Shown here: piece by piece, positions 43,862-52,589 of the stretch | Position numbering within the stretch: the first letter of the stretch is position 1 | Layout of the letters: every line of letters begins with the position of its first letter | Assembly: GCA_011390885.1 (NCBI GenBank) | Contig: JAABRO010000033.1 | Location: forward strand, 17,389-81,388 | Source of the DNA: Gemmatimonas sp. | GTDB taxonomy: Bacteria; Gemmatimonadota; Gemmatimonadetes; Gemmatimonadales; Gemmatimonadaceae | Direction: 5' to 3' | DNA: 64,000 bases | Translations under genes and position numbers: made by a program | The notes under the pieces: model-generated | The model's database searches: none | Seen by the model: the letters and a program-made list of their open reading frames with translations, nothing else | What the model was told of the DNA's origin: nothing

Positions 43862-44959
43862 TCAGGACGCGAGGTCGGCCAGGGTCTCGCGCACTGCCGC
43901 CAGACATAGCGAGAGTCCGTCCACGGTGTGATCGCCCATGTGCCCGATGCGAATGTGCGTGGCCTTGAGCTTGCCGTAGCCGCCGCCGATCACGAAGCCG
44001 CGATCAAGTGCGCCCTTCACCACGTCGTCACCCCGGATGCCAGGCGGCAGCGCGATGCAGGTGACCGTGGGCGAACGCTCATGCTCGCGCGCCTGGATGC
44101 AGAACGGCACGCCCAGCGCCTCGCGCGTTTCGGCGAGCCACGCATACGTCAAAGCGGCCATGGCCTCGTGCCGGGCGACGCGCGTGCTGATCGATTCGCG
44201 TTCGATGTACGCGAGCTGTGCGGCCGCAGCGTACAGCAGCGAGGTGGCCGGCGTGTTCGGCGTCTGGTGCTTGTGCACGTACTGCTCGAACTCGAGCACG
44301 TCGAAGTACCGCCCGCGCGCGGGCGCTTCGTGCACCGTGGCAAGATAGCGCTCGCTGGCCACACCGAAGGCGAGCCCCGGCGGCATGGCGAGCGCCTTCT
44401 GCGAGCCGGTGAACACGAAGTCGAGCTGCCAGGCCTCGGCCTGCATGGCCGCGCCGGCCACACCTGTCACGGAGTCCACGAGCGACAGTGCGCCGTGCGC
44501 GCGACAGAGTGCGCCGAACTCCTCGAGCGGCGTGAGCGCACCGGTGCTCGTCTCACTGTGCACCACCGTGACGCCCGCGTACGCGCGCTGTCGCAACTCG
44601 GCCTCCACCTGCTCCAGCGGCACGGTGTCCCCCCACTTCGCCTCGAGCACCGTGACGTCGCGGCCGCACGCGCGCGCGATGTCGGCGAAGCGCTCGGCGA
44701 ACGCACCGTTCACGAGCGAGAGCACGGGCCCCGGCTTCGCGCAGCGCACCGCGGACTCCATGAGGCCGGTGGCCGAGCTCGTGCTCACGTACACGGGACG
44801 CGTCGTGCCGAACACGTGCTGCAACCCCGGCTGCAGCGACGCGAAGAGCGCCTCGAACGCGGCGCCGCGGTGCGGCAGCGGCGGACCGGCCTGCGCCGCG
44901 AGGATGTCGGGGCGGATGTCGGTGGGGCCGGGGAGGAAGAAGCGGCCGAACTCGTGCAC
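43862..44959 (-). CDS. Class V aminotransferase, probable phosphoserine aminotransferase
   Basis: 365 residues of the alanine-glyoxylate/serine-pyruvate aminotransferase family: FFLPGPTDIRPDI, SSATGLMESAVR, VVHSETSTGALTPLEEFGAL, LVDSVTGVAGAAM and the Schiff-base lysine in TGSQKALAMPPGLAF. It stands last in a unit with serA and a SerB-like phosphatase, so the SerC step (3-phosphohydroxypyruvate to phosphoserine) is the likely job, as known for members of this family in archaea and some bacteria. Confidence 0.85.
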   Translation of the reverse strand: MHEFGRFFLPGPTDIRPDILAAQAGPPLPHRGAAFEALFASLQPGLQHVFGTTRPVYVSTSSATGLMESAVRCAKPGPVLSLVNGAFAERFADIARACGRDVTVLEAKWGDTVPLEQVEAELRQRAYAGVTVVHSETSTGALTPLEEFGALCRAHGALSLVDSVTGVAGAAMQAEAWQLDFVFTGSQKALAMPPGLAFGVASERYLATVHEAPARGRYFDVLEFEQYVHKHQTPNTPATSLLYAAAAQLAYIERESISTRVARHEAMAALTYAWLAETREALGVPFCIQAREHERSPTVTCIALPPGIRGDDVVKGALDRGFVIGGGYGKLKATHIRIGHMGDHTVDGLSLCLAAVRETLADLAS

Positions 44960-44970
44960 GACAGAACCTC

Positions 44971-45654
44971 TCAGGGAGCGGTGTGGAACAGCAGGGCCGT
45001 GAGCTCGTCCATGCTGCGGGCCTCGGCGTCGGCCACTGCCACCACGCTGGCTCGGCGCACCACCCCGGTGAACGCAATGAAGCGGTCCACGAGCGGCTGC
45101 GCGGCGGCGTCGGTGGAGCCGTCGCCGACGAACGCGATCGGACGCTTCATCGTGTTTGCGTAGAGCAGGCGTCGCACGATGACCGGCTTGCCACCCTGCG
45201 TGCTCAGCGGCTGGTCGCCGTCGAGTGCGTCGAGTACGTCGTCTCCGCGCGGCGAGCGCAGCGACACCGCATGCACCTGTTCCGGCGACACGCCGAGATG
45301 GGTCGCGAGTGGCAGCAGCGCATCGCGCAGGCCACCGCTGATCACGTGCACCGTGACACCCGCCGCGTGCAGCGCGGCGAACAGCTCTACCGTGCCGGGC
45401 ACGATTCGTTCGATGTAGGCGCGCGCGAGCGCGTCGAGGTCCCTGCGCGTGGGGCGGATGCGCGCGAGGCGTTCGACATACACGTCATCGAGCGGCATGA
45501 GGCCGTTCATGGCGCAATCGGTGAGCACGGCGATCTCGCGGGCCATGTCGGGACCGCGCAGGGTGGCGAGCCAGTCGATTCCTTCGATGGCCGAGAGCGT
45601 GGAGTCGGCGTCGAAGAGCACCGTGCCGACGCGGGGGCGCGCTGGCGTGCTCAC
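44971..45654 (-). CDS. HAD phosphatase, probable phosphoserine phosphatase
   Basis: 227 residues. Motif I is FDADSTLSAIEG (nucleophile Asp in DADST, as in SerB), motif II ISGGLRDALLP, then GKPVIVRRLL with the lysine, and motif IV FVGDGSTDAAA. A cap insertion (about 30-100) is present. GTG at 45654 overlaps the stop of the oxidase gene (GTGA). With serA and an aminotransferase in the same unit, it would perform the last step of serine synthesis. Confidence 0.88.
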   Translation of the reverse strand: MSTPARPRVGTVLFDADSTLSAIEGIDWLATLRGPDMAREIAVLTDCAMNGLMPLDDVYVERLARIRPTRRDLDALARAYIERIVPGTVELFAALHAAGVTVHVISGGLRDALLPLATHLGVSPEQVHAVSLRSPRGDDVLDALDGDQPLSTQGGKPVIVRRLLYANTMKRPIAFVGDGSTDAAAQPLVDRFIAFTGVVRRASVVAVADAEARSMDELTALLFHTAP

Positions 45655-47075
45655 AGCACGTTCCCCGGGGCGAGCAGGCCAAGCGGGTCGAGCGCGTGCT
45701 TGAGGGATCGCATGACATGCACCTGGAGCGGTGTGGCCTGCAGCGGCAGCCACTTCTGCTTGAGCTTGCCGATGCCGTGCTCCGCCGCCACGGTGCCGCC
45801 CATGGCCACCACGCGCGTGAGCGTCTCCGTGAGCACGTGCTGCAGTTCGGCCAGCGCGTCGGCGTCGCGGGCGATGAAGTTCTGGTGCGGGTGGCCGTTG
45901 CCGGCATGGCCGTACGTGACGCTGCGCTCGATGCCAGCGGCATCGGCGAGCGCGTGCGCCATGTCGAGCGCCTCGGCGAGCCGGCGGTACGGCACGGCCC
46001 AGTCGGTGCTCACCTTGCGCCCGCCCTGCGCACGGCAGCGCGCTCCGCGCTCGTTCATGGTGCTGGGCACGGCGTGGCGCAGCCGGCGCGCGTCGGCGAG
46101 CGCGGCGTCGCCATCGTACACGCGGATCTCCTCCGTGCGCGCGGCGTGCGCCTCGGCCAGCGCGAGCCAGCCGTCGAGTGCAGCATCGGTGTCGTGACCG
46201 TGTGCGCCGGCATCTTCCGTGTACACGATGGCGCGCACATCGGCGCTCCATGCGGTGGCAGGGTCGTACGCGCGCACCAGTTCCACCGCGCGCTCGTCGA
46301 AGAACTCGAGGCACCGTGGCGCAATGCCGCCCTCACGCAGCGGTGCCACGATCGGGTTGCCGTCGCCATACGCCGATTCGCGCGCGGCCACGATGAACGC
46401 GAGCGCGTGCGCAGACGACGGGAACGGAATCGCGAGTCCCGTCACCATCTCGGGGAGCGGCAGCAGCCCGAGCTCGGCCTCGACCACCACGCCGAGCGCG
46501 CCTTCACTGCCCACGAACCAGTCCACCGGGTCGTGGGCGATCGGGAAGCCGACGGTGTTCTTCTCGAGGGCGGGGCGTCGCAGCTCGTGTCGCGTGCCGT
46601 CGGCGAGCGCCACGGTGAGCGCGCGCACGTGGGCGCGCGTGGCGCCGTAGCGGAAGGAGCGCGCGCCGCTCGCGTTGCAGGCGATCGCGCCGCCGATGGT
46701 GCTTTCCTCCTCGCTCGTGGGGTCGGGAGCGAAGAGCAGTCCCGCCTCGGCCGCGGCGCGGCGCACGTCGGCCACGCGCGCCCCCGCGCCCACGCGGATG
46801 GTGCGACGCACCACGTCGATGTCGTGCACGCGGTCGAGCGCGACGAGCGAGAGCAGCAGCCCGCGATCGGTGATCGACGCGCCCGTGGTGCTCGACTGCA
46901 GGCCGGCCGCCGTCACGGGCGTGCGCGTGGCGGTCGCTTCCTGCAGGAGTGCGCACACGTCGGCGACGTCACGTGGCCGCGCCACGCCGTCGGCCAGCAG
47001 CTCCATGCCGGACCAGTCGCGCGCGAACGCACGACGCACGTCGAGGTCGGTGGTGACGAGGTCGTGGGTGATCAT
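45651..47075 (-). CDS. FAD-linked D-2-hydroxyacid dehydrogenase
   Basis: 474 residues of the GlcD/D-2-hydroxyglutarate/D-lactate dehydrogenase group. The N-terminal FAD domain (about 25-210) has VTAAGLQSSTTGA, FAPDPTSEEESTIGGAIACN and FVGSEGALGVVVEAEL. The C-terminal domain holds YGHAGNGHPHQNF and AAEHGIGKLK, the metal and substrate histidines. It lies between serA and the phosphatase and overlaps the latter. SerA of other bacteria is known to reduce 2-oxoglutarate to D-2-hydroxyglutarate; this enzyme would reoxidise it. D-lactate or glycolate are alternatives. Confidence 0.85.
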   Translation of the reverse strand: MITHDLVTTDLDVRRAFARDWSGMELLADGVARPRDVADVCALLQEATATRTPVTAAGLQSSTTGASITDRGLLLSLVALDRVHDIDVVRRTIRVGAGARVADVRRAAAEAGLLFAPDPTSEEESTIGGAIACNASGARSFRYGATRAHVRALTVALADGTRHELRRPALEKNTVGFPIAHDPVDWFVGSEGALGVVVEAELGLLPLPEMVTGLAIPFPSSAHALAFIVAARESAYGDGNPIVAPLREGGIAPRCLEFFDERAVELVRAYDPATAWSADVRAIVYTEDAGAHGHDTDAALDGWLALAEAHAARTEEIRVYDGDAALADARRLRHAVPSTMNERGARCRAQGGRKVSTDWAVPYRRLAEALDMAHALADAAGIERSVTYGHAGNGHPHQNFIARDADALAELQHVLTETLTRVVAMGGTVAAEHGIGKLKQKWLPLQATPLQVHVMRSLKHALDPLGLLAPGNVL

Positions 47076-47144
47076 GTCAAGCGCATCGCGTGATGTGGCG
47101 TCGAGCGACCGCGCCCCGATGCGCAGCCGTTCGGCGCGAGCCGG

Positions 47145-48746
47145 TCAGCGGTCCCGCAACTGCACGACGGTGGCGGTGCGGATCTCGGGCACGGCGAGCA
47201 GTGCCTGCCGGACCTCCTCGCTCACGGCGCCGTCCACCGTGATCGCGGCGAGCGCATCGCCGCCCTGCGCGAGTCGCGCCTGGTGATACTCGGCGATGTT
47301 CACTTGTGCTTCGCCGAGCAGCGTGCCCACGCGCCCGATCACGCCGGGCACGTCGTGGTTGGTGAGCACCACGAGCGTCTGCCGCGGGTTCACGTCCACA
47401 TGGAACGCGCCGATGCGCGTGAGTCGCACCGCATCGGGTGTGGCCACGCCGGCCACGGCGAGCTGCTGCATGCCGCCGCCGAGCGACACCTCGATGGCGC
47501 GCGGATGGCCGAGGTCGGATGACACGCCCACCGAGCAGGCGATGCCACGCGCATCGGCCAGCGTGCGCGCGTTGATGAGGTTGAGCCGATCGCCCTCGAG
47601 CACGCCTTCGAGCACGCCCACGGCGGCCGAGGCGAGCAGGGCGCTGCTGCCGCCAGCGAGCGCGGGGCCGCAGCGCACGGTGAGCTGCGTGACGGCGCGC
47701 GTGCCCTGGTCGGCGAGCAGCGCGCGTGCCACGGCGGCCGCGCGGCGCGCGAGCAGCATGGCCGGCTGCATGTCGGTCCAGTCGCCGGTGGCGGCGCTGA
47801 CGTTCACGGAGCGCGACAGGTCCTGTCGCAGCAGTGCGTCGCGCACGCCCACGCACACGTCCTTGGCCACGTTGCGCTGCGCCTCGACCGAGTTGGCGCC
47901 GAGGTGCGGCGTGAGCAGCAGGTTGGGCGCGTGACGCAGCGGGTGGTCGGGGGTGAGCGGCTCGTGCACGAACACGTCCATGACCGCGCCGCGCAGCTGC
48001 TCCGCCTCGAGCGCCGTGAGCAGCGCCTCTTCGTCCACGATGCCGCCGCGCGCCATGTTCACGACCACCGACTTGGACGGCATGCGTCCGAGTTCGCGGG
48101 CGCCGATCATGCCGCGCGTCTCCTCGGTGAGCGGCGTATGCACGGTGAGGATGTTGGTTTCGGCGAGCAGCGCGTCGAGCGTGGCGGCTCGGCGCACGCG
48201 CAGCGCGGTGAAGCGCTCGTCGCTCACGTACGGGTCGTACGCGATCACCGGCATGCCGAAGGCGTGCGCGCGGTGCGCGACCTCACTGCCGATGCGGCCG
48301 AGCCCCACGATGCCCAGCACCTTGCCCTTGAGCTCGCGGCCGAGGAGCTGGCCCCGCTCCCACTTGCCCGCGTGCATGCCGGTGTCGGCGCGCGGGATCT
48401 GACGCAGCAGGCCGATGACCGTACCGAAGAAGAGCTCGGCCACGGCCACGGTGTTGCCGGCCGGCGCGTTGATGACGGCGATGCCGAGCGCCGTGGCGAC
48501 GTCGACGGCGATGTTGTCGATGCCGACGCCGGCGCGCCCGACCACGCGCAGCCGTGGCGCGCGCTCGAGCAGTTCGCGCGTGATGCGCGTGGCGCTGCGC
48601 CCCACGATCGCGTCGTAGTCGGCGATGCGTTCATGCAGCTCGGCCACCGGCAGCGTGGGTACGACATCGACCTGCAGCGACGGCTCCGCGAGGAGCAGGG
48701 CGACGCCTTCAGCGTCGACGTCGTCGGTGACCAGCACGCGATGCAT
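47145..48746 (-). CDS. serA: D-3-phosphoglycerate dehydrogenase, long form
   Basis: 533 residues, the type with an intervening (ASB) domain and a C-terminal ACT domain. The catalytic part has GRSATRITRELLERAP, GVGIDNIAVDVAT, LGIVGLGRIGSEVAHRA (NAD site), VNMARGGIVDEEAL, and the active-site His in LTPHLGANSVEAQ. Residues about 320-450 are the ASB region, and about 460-533 (VVLTNHDVPGVIGRVGTLLG) the serine-sensing ACT domain. ATG at 48746 is used. A TAGCTT box at 48789-48784 suggests a promoter. First gene of the serine unit. Confidence 0.95.
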   Translation of the reverse strand: MHRVLVTDDVDAEGVALLLAEPSLQVDVVPTLPVAELHERIADYDAIVGRSATRITRELLERAPRLRVVGRAGVGIDNIAVDVATALGIAVINAPAGNTVAVAELFFGTVIGLLRQIPRADTGMHAGKWERGQLLGRELKGKVLGIVGLGRIGSEVAHRAHAFGMPVIAYDPYVSDERFTALRVRRAATLDALLAETNILTVHTPLTEETRGMIGARELGRMPSKSVVVNMARGGIVDEEALLTALEAEQLRGAVMDVFVHEPLTPDHPLRHAPNLLLTPHLGANSVEAQRNVAKDVCVGVRDALLRQDLSRSVNVSAATGDWTDMQPAMLLARRAAAVARALLADQGTRAVTQLTVRCGPALAGGSSALLASAAVGVLEGVLEGDRLNLINARTLADARGIACSVGVSSDLGHPRAIEVSLGGGMQQLAVAGVATPDAVRLTRIGAFHVDVNPRQTLVVLTNHDVPGVIGRVGTLLGEAQVNIAEYHQARLAQGGDALAAITVDGAVSEEVRQALLAVPEIRTATVVQLRDR

Positions 48747-48821
48747 AAGCGGGGGCGAAGAGTGAGGAGCCGGCGTTTCCCGCAAGCTAATCCCGCCCGG
48801 CGGCGTCGCGGAGCGGGTCGG

Positions 48822-49367
48822 TCAGCTGGCGATGTCGGTGCGACCCACCGCGGCGCGCACCGCTTCCCGGATGGCGAGCAGCACGCTGTCGCGCGAGGCG
48901 GGGGAGTCGTCGCGGACGTGCACCTCGACCCCGTCGCTCACCGGCACGCGGCGCCAGCTGGCGGGGGCGTCCGAGTGCGCGGTGCCGTTGCCCCCATTGA
49001 GCACGAGCGCGGGCGTGAGCGACTGCGCGACGCGCCGCTCGAGGGCGTCGCCGGTGACTTCGCGCATCTCCTGCTTGATCGACTCCAGCGTCTGTCCCTC
49101 GCGCTGGCGGATCTTGATGGCGAGCAGCTGCAGCAGGTGGCGATAGCCGTAGGTGGCGGCGGTGCCGGCGCCTTCGGGACGGTCGAGCAGGCCGTTGGCC
49201 ACGTAGAAGCGCACGGCGCGCGCGCTGGGCATGGCTCGCGCCGAGGCGTTGGTGGGACGCATGCCGGCCGCATCGACGAGCGCCGAGGCGTGGGACGCGA
49301 GACCGCGCGCATTCCAGGGCGCGTGCCGGGCGTGTGCGCGCAGGAGGGTGACGGGAGATTCAGCCAT
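48822..49367 (-). CDS. MerR-type HTH regulator
   Basis: 181 residues from ATG 49367. A 50-residue leader precedes the MerR helix-turn-helix-wing: SARAVRFYVANGLLDRPEGA, TYGYRHLLQLLAIKIRQREG, LESIKQEM, matching the R-Y-Y-x-x-x-G-L-L pattern. The C-terminal 80 residues are unlike known effector domains and have no cysteine cluster. It lies 75 bp upstream of serA in the same direction; a link to serine control is possible but unproven. Confidence 0.75.
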   Translation of the reverse strand: MAESPVTLLRAHARHAPWNARGLASHASALVDAAGMRPTNASARAMPSARAVRFYVANGLLDRPEGAGTAATYGYRHLLQLLAIKIRQREGQTLESIKQEMREVTGDALERRVAQSLTPALVLNGGNGTAHSDAPASWRRVPVSDGVEVHVRDDSPASRDSVLLAIREAVRAAVGRTDIAS

Positions 49368-49592
49368 GGGACGCCTGAACGGTTTCAGTGAGGCAGGGCC
49401 GGCGCGCGGGCGGCCGCGGCGGAACGCCGTCGGCATCGCGGCGTGAGACGGCCATACGATATATCGGCCGAACGCGTGGTGTCACGATTTCGATCCCGTC
49501 ACTGTCGCAGCAGTTGCGGGCCACCGGTCCGGACCCCCGGGTCCAGCCGGTGCCGCATTGCATTCCGGCCCCGTCCTCCCCATCGTCGTGGC

Positions 49593-50330
49593 ATGCTGCT
49601 CGAGGCGCGAAAGCTCCCCCTGGCCGAACGCGTGGCCGCGCGCTACTTCCGCTTCCTGCTGCGGCGGGCGTTCGCGCGGGTGTGGCTGGGTGGCGTGCCG
49701 TTCCCCGACGGGTCGGCACCGAGCATCGCGTTCCTCAACCACAGCGCGTGGTGGGACCCCATCCTCACGCAGTTCCTCTCGGACTCCGTGCTCGACCGGG
49801 ACTCGTACGGGCTCTTCCGCGGCGAGGAACTGCAGCGCTACCCGTTCTTCCGCCGGCTGGGGTGCTTCGGCATCACCACGGAGCGGCTGGACGACCTGCG
49901 CGCCCTCCCTCCCTATGCGGCCTCGCTGTTGACGGGGGGCCCGAGCCGCACGCTCTGGGTGCTGCCGCAGGGCGAACTCCTGCCGGCGCACACGCCGCTG
50001 GTGTTCCGGTCGCTGCTGGCGCGCGTGGCGCGTCTCATGCCCGAGGTGCCGCTGGTGCCGGTCGCGGTGCGTTACGAGTTCCGCCTCGACCAGCGGGCGG
50101 AGTGTTTCGTGCGTGTGGGAGAGGCGCTGCACGCGCAGCCGGGCGAGACGGCCTCGGCGCTCACGCGGCGTCTGGAGCAGCGACTCAAGCAGGAACTCGC
50201 GCTGCTGGACGCGGACCTGGCGCACGCCGGCGTGCGCCACTTCCGGCTGGTGCTCGAGGGACTGGGCTCGCTGAGCGCGCTCTACGACCACACCTTCGGC
50301 CGGATCCAGTACCTGCGGCGCAACGCCTGA
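49593..50330 (+). CDS. 1-acyl-glycerol-3-phosphate acyltransferase-like protein
   Basis: 245 residues from ATG 49593. The PlsC core is visible: AFLNHSAWWDPILTQFL is the NHx4D catalytic motif (NHSAWWD), GLFRGEELQRYPFFRRLGCF is the second block, and VLPQGELLP stands for FPEGT. PLVPVAVRYEF is the fourth block. It is probably an inner-membrane-associated lipid acyltransferase. The acceptor (lysophospholipid, ornithine lipid or carotenoid glycoside) is not known. Confidence 0.82.
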   Translation: MLLEARKLPLAERVAARYFRFLLRRAFARVWLGGVPFPDGSAPSIAFLNHSAWWDPILTQFLSDSVLDRDSYGLFRGEELQRYPFFRRLGCFGITTERLDDLRALPPYAASLLTGGPSRTLWVLPQGELLPAHTPLVFRSLLARVARLMPEVPLVPVAVRYEFRLDQRAECFVRVGEALHAQPGETASALTRRLEQRLKQELALLDADLAHAGVRHFRLVLEGLGSLSALYDHTFGRIQYLRRNA

Positions 50331-50421
50331 GTCGCGCTGCGCCTGATCGACGCTGCGCCGGCGGGGGCGGCATTTCAGCCTCCCGCAAACGACGAACCGA
50401 CGACGCCTCCGTCCACCAGAA

Positions 50422-50486
50422 GTTGCCAGGCCGCCCGCGTGACACTCCCCAGTATCACCACCACCCCGCGGAACGAACCTGGCAAC
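50422..50486. repeat. Short inverted repeat in the gap after the acyltransferase gene
   Basis: GTTGCCAGG (50422-50430) and CCTGGCAAC (50478-50486) are exact complements 47 bases apart. The 256-bp gap (50331-50586) separates two convergent genes and shows no other feature. Confidence 0.4.
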
Positions 50487-50586
50487 AGACTTCCGGTGTC
50501 GGGGCCGATCGTCGGCTCACCGCACTTGGTCACTCTTCATCAATGCACGACGCACTCGCTTCGTGCCAAACCACAACGCACCCGGA

Positions 50587-51021
50587 TCAGTTTCCAGCCG
50601 AGACCGGTGCCGCACTTGCCGGTCGGCTCTCGCCGAACGCCGTCCCGACGCCCGCATCGCTCGCCAGCGTGGCGATGGTGTGCAGGTCCACCGGCTTCTC
50701 GAGGAAGTGCAGTGCCCCGAGCCGGTTGGACGCCTGTCGGTTGGCGTCGTCCGGGTAGGCCGTGAGCACGAGCACGGTGGCGTTGTACGACACCATGCCG
50801 GCCATGGCCATGACCTGCAGTCCACCGTCCCGCTTGCCACCCAGTCGCAGGTCGGTGACGATCAGGTCGAACTGCTTCGTGCGCAGCGCTTCGAGCGCCT
50901 CCGGCAGCGATTCGCACGCCGTGAGGACGTTCCCCTCCACTTCGAACAGCTCGACGAGGATGTCGCGGATCGACTGTTCGTCCTCGACCACCAGGACATG
51001 CTTCACGCTTTCGTTCGACAT
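50587..51021 (-). CDS. Single-domain response regulator
   Basis: 144 residues, a receiver domain only: VLVVEDEQSIRDILVELF (acidic pair), LIVTDLRLGG (phospho-acceptor Asp), VLVLTAYPDD (Thr) and FLEKPVDLHTI (Lys). There is no output domain; the 20-residue tail is Ala/Ser-rich. ATG at 51021. It follows the NtrC-type regulator and kinase on the same strand after a 190-bp gap, so it may share the kinase as a phosphate sink or act by protein contact. Confidence 0.85.
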   Translation of the reverse strand: MSNESVKHVLVVEDEQSIRDILVELFEVEGNVLTACESLPEALEALRTKQFDLIVTDLRLGGKRDGGLQVMAMAGMVSYNATVLVLTAYPDDANRQASNRLGALHFLEKPVDLHTIATLASDAGVGTAFGESRPASAAPVSAGN

Positions 51022-51211
51022 GCCAACAACAAATGCGAGGAGCGGGCCGCGATTGGCATGATGCGCGCATGCCATTGCTCGGCAACGACTTATGTGAATA
51101 CAGGAGCACAAAAGTGCTCGTTGTCGGTGTGCGGAAATCGGACGATAGACCGAGGTGCCGTCCGGTTTTCGGACAGCGGTTTCCGCACGGGTCGCGGCCC
51201 GCGGCCCCCGA

Positions 51212-52543
51212 TCAGGCTGGCTGGCCCATCCGCCGCAGCTTCTCGATGAGCGTGGAGCGGGCAATGCCGAGCAGCTCGGCGGCTCGGGTGCGATTACCTT
51301 CGGCCGCGTGCAGCGCCGCCGAGATGGCGCGCCGCTCCGCCTCGGCGAGCGACAGCACCGACTCGGGGGCGCGGTCGTCGACCGTCGCGTCGGGGGCCGC
51401 CGTGGTGAGCCCCAGGTGCTCCGGGCCAATCGTGCGCCCCTCCGCGAGGATGCTCGCCCGCCAGAGCGTGTTGCGCAGCTCGCGAATGTTGCCGGGCCAC
51501 GGGTAGGCCACGAGCGCCGCTTCGGCGGCCGCCCCGAGCACGGCGCCGCGCGGGAGCAACGCCCGGGCGAGGGCACCGATCTCTTCGGTGCGCTCCCGCA
51601 GCGGCGGCAGGAAGATCGTGAGCACCTGCAGCCGGTAGTAGAGATCAGCGCGGAAGCGCTTCGCCTCCACGGCGGCGGCCAGGGGTTCGTTGGTGGCCAC
51701 GATGAGCCGGGCCGAACTGCGCAGCGTCGTGGTGCCGCCCAGCCGCCGGAAGGTGTGGTCCTCGATCACCTTGAGCAGCTTCGGCTGCACGTCGATGGGC
51801 ATCTCGGCCACTTCGTCCAGGAACACCGTGCCTTCGCCAGCCACCTCGAGCAGGCCGCGCTTGGCGGTGCGCGCGTCGGTGAAGGCGCCCCGTTCGTGGC
51901 CGAACAGCTCGCTCTCGAAGAAGGTGCTCGTGAGCGACGCGCAGTTGATCTCCACGAACGGCGCGCCGCTCCGCGCCGACCGATCGTGGATCTGCCGGGC
52001 AATGTACCCCTTGCCCGTGCCGGTCTCGCCCTGCAGCAGCACCGGCGCCTCGGGGTTGCGCGCGGCCAGTGCCACCAACTCCTCGAAGGTGCGCGGGAGC
52101 GGGTTGGGCGCCGCGGTGTCCACGCCGCTCTCGGCACGCCGGTCGCGCGCGCGCAGCACGGCCAGCTCCTGGCGCAGTCGGCCGCGCTCGCTGGCCCGCG
52201 TGACGGCGGCTTCGAGCGCCTCGAGGTCGACCGGCTTCTCGAGCACGTCCACGGCACCGCGCTGCATGGCGCCCACCGTGGTGGGCACGTCAGCGAAACC
52301 GGAGAGCACGATCACGCCCACATCGGGGTCGTCGGCGCGCAGGGCGTCGAGCAGCAGCAGGCCGCTCGCATCGGGGAGGCGCAGGTCGAGCAGCACCACG
52401 TCGGGGGCGTGTTCGGCGGCCATGGCGCGCGCTTCGTTGGCGGTGCCGGCGCCGCGTGCGGTGTGCCCGAACGTCTCGAAGAACTCCACGAGCGTCTCGC
52501 GCACCGTGGTGTCGTCGTCCACCACGAGCACGGAGAGCGTCAC
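51212..52543 (-). CDS. NtrC-family sigma-54 response regulator
   Basis: 443 residues. Receiver domain (about 1-120; VLLDLRLPD holds the phosphorylated Asp), AAA+ domain (about 150-365; Walker A GETGTGKGY, the sigma-54 contact loop GAFTDA, Walker B GTVFLDEV) and a Fis-type helix-turn-helix (about 405-440; NRTRAAELLGIARSTLIEKL). It activates sigma-54 promoters after phosphorylation. Its partner kinase is directly upstream, 46 bp away. The target genes are not identifiable from the window. Confidence 0.92.
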   Translation of the reverse strand: MTLSVLVVDDDTTVRETLVEFFETFGHTARGAGTANEARAMAAEHAPDVVLLDLRLPDASGLLLLDALRADDPDVGVIVLSGFADVPTTVGAMQRGAVDVLEKPVDLEALEAAVTRASERGRLRQELAVLRARDRRAESGVDTAAPNPLPRTFEELVALAARNPEAPVLLQGETGTGKGYIARQIHDRSARSGAPFVEINCASLTSTFFESELFGHERGAFTDARTAKRGLLEVAGEGTVFLDEVAEMPIDVQPKLLKVIEDHTFRRLGGTTTLRSSARLIVATNEPLAAAVEAKRFRADLYYRLQVLTIFLPPLRERTEEIGALARALLPRGAVLGAAAEAALVAYPWPGNIRELRNTLWRASILAEGRTIGPEHLGLTTAAPDATVDDRAPESVLSLAEAERRAISAALHAAEGNRTRAAELLGIARSTLIEKLRRMGQPA

Positions 52544-52589
52544 GAGGCGCGCCCCGTGGCCGTGCGTCCGCGCGGGCGGGCCGCCACGC

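Noticed and set aside
49450-49468. AT-rich palindrome GGCC-CGATATATCG-GGCC as an operator
   Set aside because: It lies between divergent genes and may be part of a promoter, but the symmetry is short and no regulator is implied. Too weak to call.
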